17,154 bases of DNA from JBBDWJ01 sp040902925 (GTDB lineage Bacteria; Acidobacteriota; Terriglobia; Bryobacterales; UBA6623), in the NCBI GenBank assembly GCA_040902925.1, contig JBBDWJ010000248.1, positions 1 through 17,154 on the forward strand. Direction: 5' to 3'. Shown here piece by piece: positions 13,426 through 17,154 of the stretch. The translations under genes and the position numbers were made by a program. Below the pieces are notes generated by a model, which did no database searches, was not told where the DNA came from, and saw only the letters and a list, made by a program, of their open reading frames with translations. How positions within the stretch are numbered: position 1 is the stretch's first letter; every line of letters begins with the position of its first letter.

Positions 13426-15437
13426 CCCTCCAGCAGTTCGATCAACTCCGCTTCGCCGAGCACCGTGATGCCGAGCTCGCGCGCTTTATCCAGCTTGGAC
13501 CCGGCGTTCTCGCCGGCCACTACGTAATCGGTTTTCTTGCTGACCGAACCAGTGACCTTGCCGCCGGCAGCTTCGATGCGTTCAGCAGCTTCGTCGCGGG
13601 TCCAGTTCGGCAGCGTACCCGTTAGTACGAAGGTGCGACCTTCGAGCTTCCCTGCCCCCTTCGATACCGTTTTTTTCTCTTGCGAGAACTGCAAACCCGC
13701 CTGCAGCAACTCATCCAGCAGCGCCTGGTTGCGCGGCTCGGCGAAAAACTCCTGAATCGCCACGGCGATTCTCGGCCCGACTTCTTCAGCCTCTTCCAAC
13801 TCTTCCGCCGAGGCCTTTTCGATTGCGTCGATGCTGGCAAAGTGATCCGCGAGGATTTGCGCCGTACGTTCACCGACAAATCGAATACCAAGACCAAAGA
13901 TCACTCGCGGCAGCGCCGCTTTTCGGGAGCTATCGATGTTCTTGACCAGTTTCTCGCTCGATTTCTTGCCCATGCGCTCGAGCGACTCGAGCCTATCGGC
14001 GTCGAGACGGTAGAGATCGGCGACACTCTTCACCAAGCCGCCGTCGACCAATTGCTCCACCAAAACGTCGCCCAGGCCATCGATGTTCATCGCCCGCCGG
14101 GACGCGAAATGCAGCACCGACTCCTTCAGCCGCGCCGGACAATTCGCGTTGATGCACCGCAGGATCGCCTCGCCCTCCTCGCGAACCAGCTTCGTGCCAC
14201 AAACCGGGCAGTCCACCGGCATCGGGAAGGGCTGGCGGTCTTTGCCTTCTTCGATGACGCGCAGCACTTTCGGAATGACGTCGCCGCTGCGTTCGATCAA
14301 CACGCGATCGCCAATCTGCAGACCAAGCCGTTCTATCTCGTCCGCATTGTGAAGCGTCGCGCGCGAAACCGTGACACCTCCGACCTGCACCGGACGCAGC
14401 AGCGCCCGCGGCGTAATCGCCCCGGTCCTGCCGACCTGCACGTCGATACCCTCGACCACCGTCTCCGCCTGTTGCGCGGTCAGCTTGTAGGCGATGGCCC
14501 AGCGCGGCGCTTTCGAAGTGGCGCCCAAGCGGCGCTGCTGCTCAAACGAGTTGACTTTAAGCACCAGGCCATCGATTTCATAAGGCAGGCTGTGGCGCTT
14601 TTCAAGCCACTCGTTCCCATACCGGATCGCCGCGTCGATTCCTGCGAGGCGTTCGCGGTGGGGGTTGACCTTGAAGCCCAGCCCGGCAAGCATCTCGAGC
14701 GCGTCCCAGTGATAATCCAAGTAGGCCTCACCACCGGCAAGAAGGCTATAGGCGAAAAAATCAAGCCGCCGCGACGCGGTTACTTTCGGATCGAGCATCC
14801 GCAACGAGCCAGCGGCGGCGTTGCGCGGATTGGCAAACGTCGGCAGCTCGTCCTTCAGCCGCTGTGCGTTCATTCGCTCGAACGACTTGCGGTTCATCAC
14901 CACTTCCCCGCGCACTTCAAACTGAGCGGGAATCCCTTTCTTCGTGATCACCAACGGCAGCGAACGGATCGTACGGGCATTCTCGGTGATCTCCTCGCCA
15001 GTCAGGCCGTCACCGCGCGTGAGCGCCCGGATCATTCGACCATCGGTAAAATGCACCGCCATCGAAATACCGTCGAGTTTTAGCTCGCCCACATAGTCAA
15101 CCACGTCCAGGTTCGCCTTTTCCCGGACGCGGCGGTCGAAGTCGCGCAGCGCCTGCTCGCCGAACGCGTTGTCGAGGCTCATCATCTGCGCTGTGTGGTG
15201 CGCCTTGACGAAACCCTCACGAGGTTGGCCGCCAACGCGCTGCGTGGGCGAATCGGGCGTCACCAACTCCGGGTGTTGCTGCTCCAGAGCCTGCAACTGT
15301 TGCATCAACCCGTCATATTCGGCGTCGCTGATGTTGGGCTGATCGAGAACGTAGTAGAGGTATTCGTGATGCTGCAGGGTCTCGCGAAGAGACTGCGTCT
15401 GACGCGCAACGTCACGGGAAGAAGCCGCGGAAGCCAT
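13422..15437 (-). CDS. ligA: NAD-dependent DNA ligase LigA
   Basis: It seals nicks in DNA during replication and repair using NAD+. The 671 residues carry the usual domain series: Ia and adenylation domain with the catalytic Lys120 in Glu-Leu-Lys-Leu-Asp-Gly; OB fold (about 325-400); a zinc finger with Cys410, 413, 428 and 433; helix-hairpin-helix repeats (about 440-580); and a C-terminal BRCT domain (about 592-671). Length equals that of E. coli LigA (671). The ATG at 15437 has no SD and only about 9 nt separate it from a TACAAT box, so the message may be leaderless. The gene converges with the sulfur-carrier gene; both stop codons are read from the same CTAG. Confidence 0.97.
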   Translation of the reverse strand: MASAASSRDVARQTQSLRETLQHHEYLYYVLDQPNISDAEYDGLMQQLQALEQQHPELVTPDSPTQRVGGQPREGFVKAHHTAQMMSLDNAFGEQALRDFDRRVREKANLDVVDYVGELKLDGISMAVHFTDGRMIRALTRGDGLTGEEITENARTIRSLPLVITKKGIPAQFEVRGEVVMNRKSFERMNAQRLKDELPTFANPRNAAAGSLRMLDPKVTASRRLDFFAYSLLAGGEAYLDYHWDALEMLAGLGFKVNPHRERLAGIDAAIRYGNEWLEKRHSLPYEIDGLVLKVNSFEQQRRLGATSKAPRWAIAYKLTAQQAETVVEGIDVQVGRTGAITPRALLRPVQVGGVTVSRATLHNADEIERLGLQIGDRVLIERSGDVIPKVLRVIEEGKDRQPFPMPVDCPVCGTKLVREEGEAILRCINANCPARLKESVLHFASRRAMNIDGLGDVLVEQLVDGGLVKSVADLYRLDADRLESLERMGKKSSEKLVKNIDSSRKAALPRVIFGLGIRFVGERTAQILADHFASIDAIEKASAEELEEAEEVGPRIAVAIQEFFAEPRNQALLDELLQAGLQFSQEKKTVSKGAGKLEGRTFVLTGTLPNWTRDEAAERIEAAGGKVTGSVSKKTDYVVAGENAGSKLDKARELGITVLGEAELIELLEG

Positions 15438-15741
15438 AAGAGGTTTATTGTATCGGGAGAGGCCGCCCGCGGGCCGGGTCTAGTGTTTTGGCTGGGCCGG
15501 CTTCCCTCCCCAAAGTCGAGGCGATTTTCGCCCTTCCCTGGGCCGGTCCGGCGGACAGTCATCGTGACCCCGATAAAACCGCCTCAGAAGAGGCCGGCTT
15601 GTGCCGCACACAGGTTACAACCGAAACAGAACCTCATGATCTCGCAACAAGACGACACGCTAACGTAACCAACCCCCAACAGCCGGGCCGGCACCCTCTG
15701 GTAGGCTCTTAGGTTGGCCCCGTCATTCCTCAAACCAACGA
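15438..15741. other. Divergent intergenic region between ligA and the lipid kinase gene
   Basis: This 304-bp stretch holds the ligA -10 box (15447-15452, minus strand) and a GC-rich palindrome around 15465-15474. I see no gene, RNA or terminator in it, and no convincing promoter or SD for the plus-strand gene starting at 15742. Confidence 0.6.
15447..15452 (-). promoter_or_regulatory. Probable -10 box of ligA
   Basis: Read on the minus strand this is TACAAT, five of six consensus bases, ending 9 nt before the ligA ATG. Transcription would begin about 2-3 nt upstream of the start codon, which fits the absence of an SD. No good -35 box lies at the expected distance. Confidence 0.45.
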
Positions 15742-16710
15742 ATGAAGTACCGTTACGCCACCCTAATTTACAATCCGACATCCGGCCGCAGGCGTGGAAC
15801 TCGCGAGAGTCAGGTGCGGCAAGCCCAGGAGGAGTTACAGCGTTTCATTCCGCGAGTTGAAGTCCAAGCCACGTCGCGGATCGGCGATGCCACCACCTTG
15901 GCGACCACCGCCGTCAACGCCGGCTCCGATCTCATCGCCGCCTGCGGAGGGGACGGGACCATTAACGAGGTCGTCACCGGCATGATCGGCTCGGACGCGA
16001 GCCTGCTGCCGCTGCCGTCGGGCACTGCCAACGTGCTGGCATTCGAAGTCGGCCTGCCGAAGTCGGTGGTCAAAGTGGCGAAGATGCTGCCCGACTTGCA
16101 ACCGTATCGTGTCCCGCTCGGCATTGTGCGCTTTCAAAAGCCCAAACCGGGCTTCCGCTACTTTCTGCTGATGTGCGGCATCGGCGTCGACGCCAGCATC
16201 GTTTACAGTTTGGATACAAGCCTGAAATCGATTATCGGCCAGGGTGCATATCTTTGGGGCTCGCTCGGCCGCCTGCAACAACCGTTCGAGTCGTTCCGCG
16301 TCACCATCGACGGCCAGGAGAAGCGTTGCACGTTCGTCGTCATCAGCAAGAGCCGGCGTTACGGAGGAGGCCTGATTCTCACACCCGACGCCCATCTGCT
16401 CTCGCGAGAATTTCAGGTCGTCCTGTTCGAAGGCGACTCTCCGTTGCGCTACATCGGCTATCTCGCCCGCGTCGCGACCAATTCCCTGCACCATTTCCCC
16501 GACGTCCATTTCTGGCACACAACGCGCGTCGAGCTGGAAGTGATCCGCCAGCCAAAAATTCACATCGAAGTCGACGGCGAATTGGCGGGCCGCATTCCTG
16601 GTTATGTTCAAATGGCTGGTGAATCGCTGAATCTGCTACTGCCGCCGGCCTACGCGGCGCGCCACGAAAACACGGCGCCTAGCGCAGAAGCGCCTCCCGT
16701 TGCGCCGTAA
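15742..16710 (+). CDS. Diacylglycerol kinase-family lipid kinase (YegS/DagK-like)
   Basis: A cytoplasmic or membrane-associated lipid kinase of the DAGK catalytic-domain family, which phosphorylates diacylglycerol or related lipids with ATP. The 322 residues show the family's nucleotide-binding motifs: Asn-Pro-Thr-Ser-Gly (11-15), Gly-Gly-Asp-Gly-Thr-Ile-Asn-Glu (69-76) and Pro-Ser-Gly-Thr-Ala-Asn-Val-Leu-Ala (92-100). The C-terminal half is the beta-sandwich typical of YegS/DgkB, ending Ile-Glu-Val-Asp-Gly-Glu. A Pro/Ala-rich tail of about 20 residues is added. No membrane helix is seen. Substrate (diacylglycerol, phosphatidylglycerol or sphingoid base) cannot be told. It is divergent from ligA and followed 65 bp later by a hydrolase gene. 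Confidence 0.92.
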   Translation: MKYRYATLIYNPTSGRRRGTRESQVRQAQEELQRFIPRVEVQATSRIGDATTLATTAVNAGSDLIAACGGDGTINEVVTGMIGSDASLLPLPSGTANVLAFEVGLPKSVVKVAKMLPDLQPYRVPLGIVRFQKPKPGFRYFLLMCGIGVDASIVYSLDTSLKSIIGQGAYLWGSLGRLQQPFESFRVTIDGQEKRCTFVVISKSRRYGGGLILTPDAHLLSREFQVVLFEGDSPLRYIGYLARVATNSLHHFPDVHFWHTTRVELEVIRQPKIHIEVDGELAGRIPGYVQMAGESLNLLLPPAYAARHENTAPSAEAPPVAP

Positions 16711-16775
16711 ACTAGAATACGCACACCGCAAGTGCATCCGAACGGCCTCCCGCGGAGACGCAGCCAAACCGACAA

Positions 16776-17154
16776 GTGACAAAACGCCGGCAAGACTTTG
16801 GATTCTTCGACGAGGGCCGCGGCGAACCCGTGATTCTCTTGCACAGCTCGTTGAGTTCCCGCCGCCAGTGGCGCAAACTGCAATCGCAACTGGGCGATCG
16901 CTATCGTTTGCTCGGCCTCGATCTACTCGGTTATGGCCAAACGCCGATGCCGCAAGAAACCGCTGCCTTTTCGTTCGACCGAGAAGTCGATCTGGTCGAG
17001 CGGTTGATGGAGCGCGTCGAAGGCCCGGTGCATCTGGCCGGCCATTCCTATGGTGGAGCCGTTGCGCTGAAGACGGCGTTGCGTCACCCGAGCCGCGTCC
17101 GCAGCGTCTACGCCCATGAGCCTGTTCTTTTCGCGCTGCTGAAAAGCGAAGGCT
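16776..17154 (+). CDS. Alpha/beta hydrolase, 5' part (runs off the window)
   Basis: An open frame from GTG 16776 continues past the window end and gives 126 residues so far. The upstream in-frame stop is TAG at 16713, and no ATG or TTG lies between it and 16776, so GTG is the only reasonable start; no strong SD is present. The sequence shows the alpha/beta-hydrolase pattern: Glu-Pro-Val-Ile-Leu-Leu-His-Ser-Ser (oxyanion strand and loop, about 17-25), Gly-Leu-Asp-Leu-Leu-Gly-Tyr-Gly and the nucleophile elbow Gly-His-Ser-Tyr-Gly-Gly. The oxyanion loop has His-Ser-Ser instead of the common His-Gly. The acid and His of the triad lie beyond the window. Substrate unknown. It may be cotranscribed with the lipid kinase gene. 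Confidence 0.88.
   Translation, partial: MTKRRQDFGFFDEGRGEPVILLHSSLSSRRQWRKLQSQLGDRYRLLGLDLLGYGQTPMPQETAAFSFDREVDLVERLMERVEGPVHLAGHSYGGAVALKTALRHPSRVRSVYAHEPVLFALLKSEG

Noticed and set aside
13680..15083. 467-codon plus-strand open frame inside ligA
   Set aside because: Antisense shadow of the unmistakable DNA ligase.
1..17154. CRISPR array, insertion sequence, prophage or integrase
   Set aside because: No regularly spaced direct repeats, transposase, integrase or phage structural gene was seen; the only mobile-looking items are the REP-like repeat and the parDE pair.

Overview
The window is GC-rich bacterial DNA (no exact value computed) with dense genes on both strands. It carries mainly metabolic and housekeeping genes. 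A selenocysteine-dependent formate dehydrogenase, a three-subunit molybdenum hydroxylase, REP-like inverted repeats and a planctomycete/acidobacterial-looking secreted polysaccharide-lyase-like protein suggest a free-living soil or sediment bacterium, perhaps Acidobacteriota or a related phylum. That assignment is a guess from overall character; no marker gene here settles it.

Layout. Positions 1-287 hold no convincing gene, only a hairpin and a 21-bp tandem repeat. A secreted toroid-type protein (288-2057, minus) is divergent from a formate dehydrogenase cluster on the plus strand: alpha subunit (2451-5456, read through an in-frame TGA as selenocysteine), beta (5667-6563), gamma (6550-7170) and the accessory protein FdhE (about 7143-7937). 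A dUTPase gene (7995-8438, minus) converges on this cluster. Next come the FAD, 2Fe-2S and molybdopterin subunits of a xanthine dehydrogenase/CO dehydrogenase-family enzyme (8667-12373, plus). A ParD/ParE toxin-antitoxin pair (12493-13046) and a CysO/MoaD-like sulfur-carrier protein (13117-13425) follow. The carrier gene shares its last bases with the convergent DNA ligase gene ligA (13422-15437, minus). A diacylglycerol-kinase-family gene (15742-16710) and the 5' part of an alpha/beta hydrolase gene (16776 to the window end) complete the plus strand.

How the genes work together. The formate dehydrogenase should be Tat-exported as an alpha-beta complex with its Mo/W-bis-MGD, selenocysteine and Fe-S clusters, anchored by the diheme gamma subunit, and feed electrons from formate into the quinone pool. 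FdhE helps mature it. The Mo-hydroxylase also needs molybdopterin. The window has no cofactor or selenium machinery (no selA, selB, selC, selD, fdhD or moa operon), so these must be elsewhere.

The points most worth attention are: the selenocysteine codon with a SECIS hairpin that keeps the key E. coli positions; an orphan intrinsic terminator just upstream of the formate dehydrogenase operon; a long inverted repeat inside that operon; a sulfur-carrier protein whose C-terminal Gly-Gly is masked by 15 extra residues; a perfect inverted repeat over the -35 box of the toxin-antitoxin promoter; and a probable leaderless ligA transcript.
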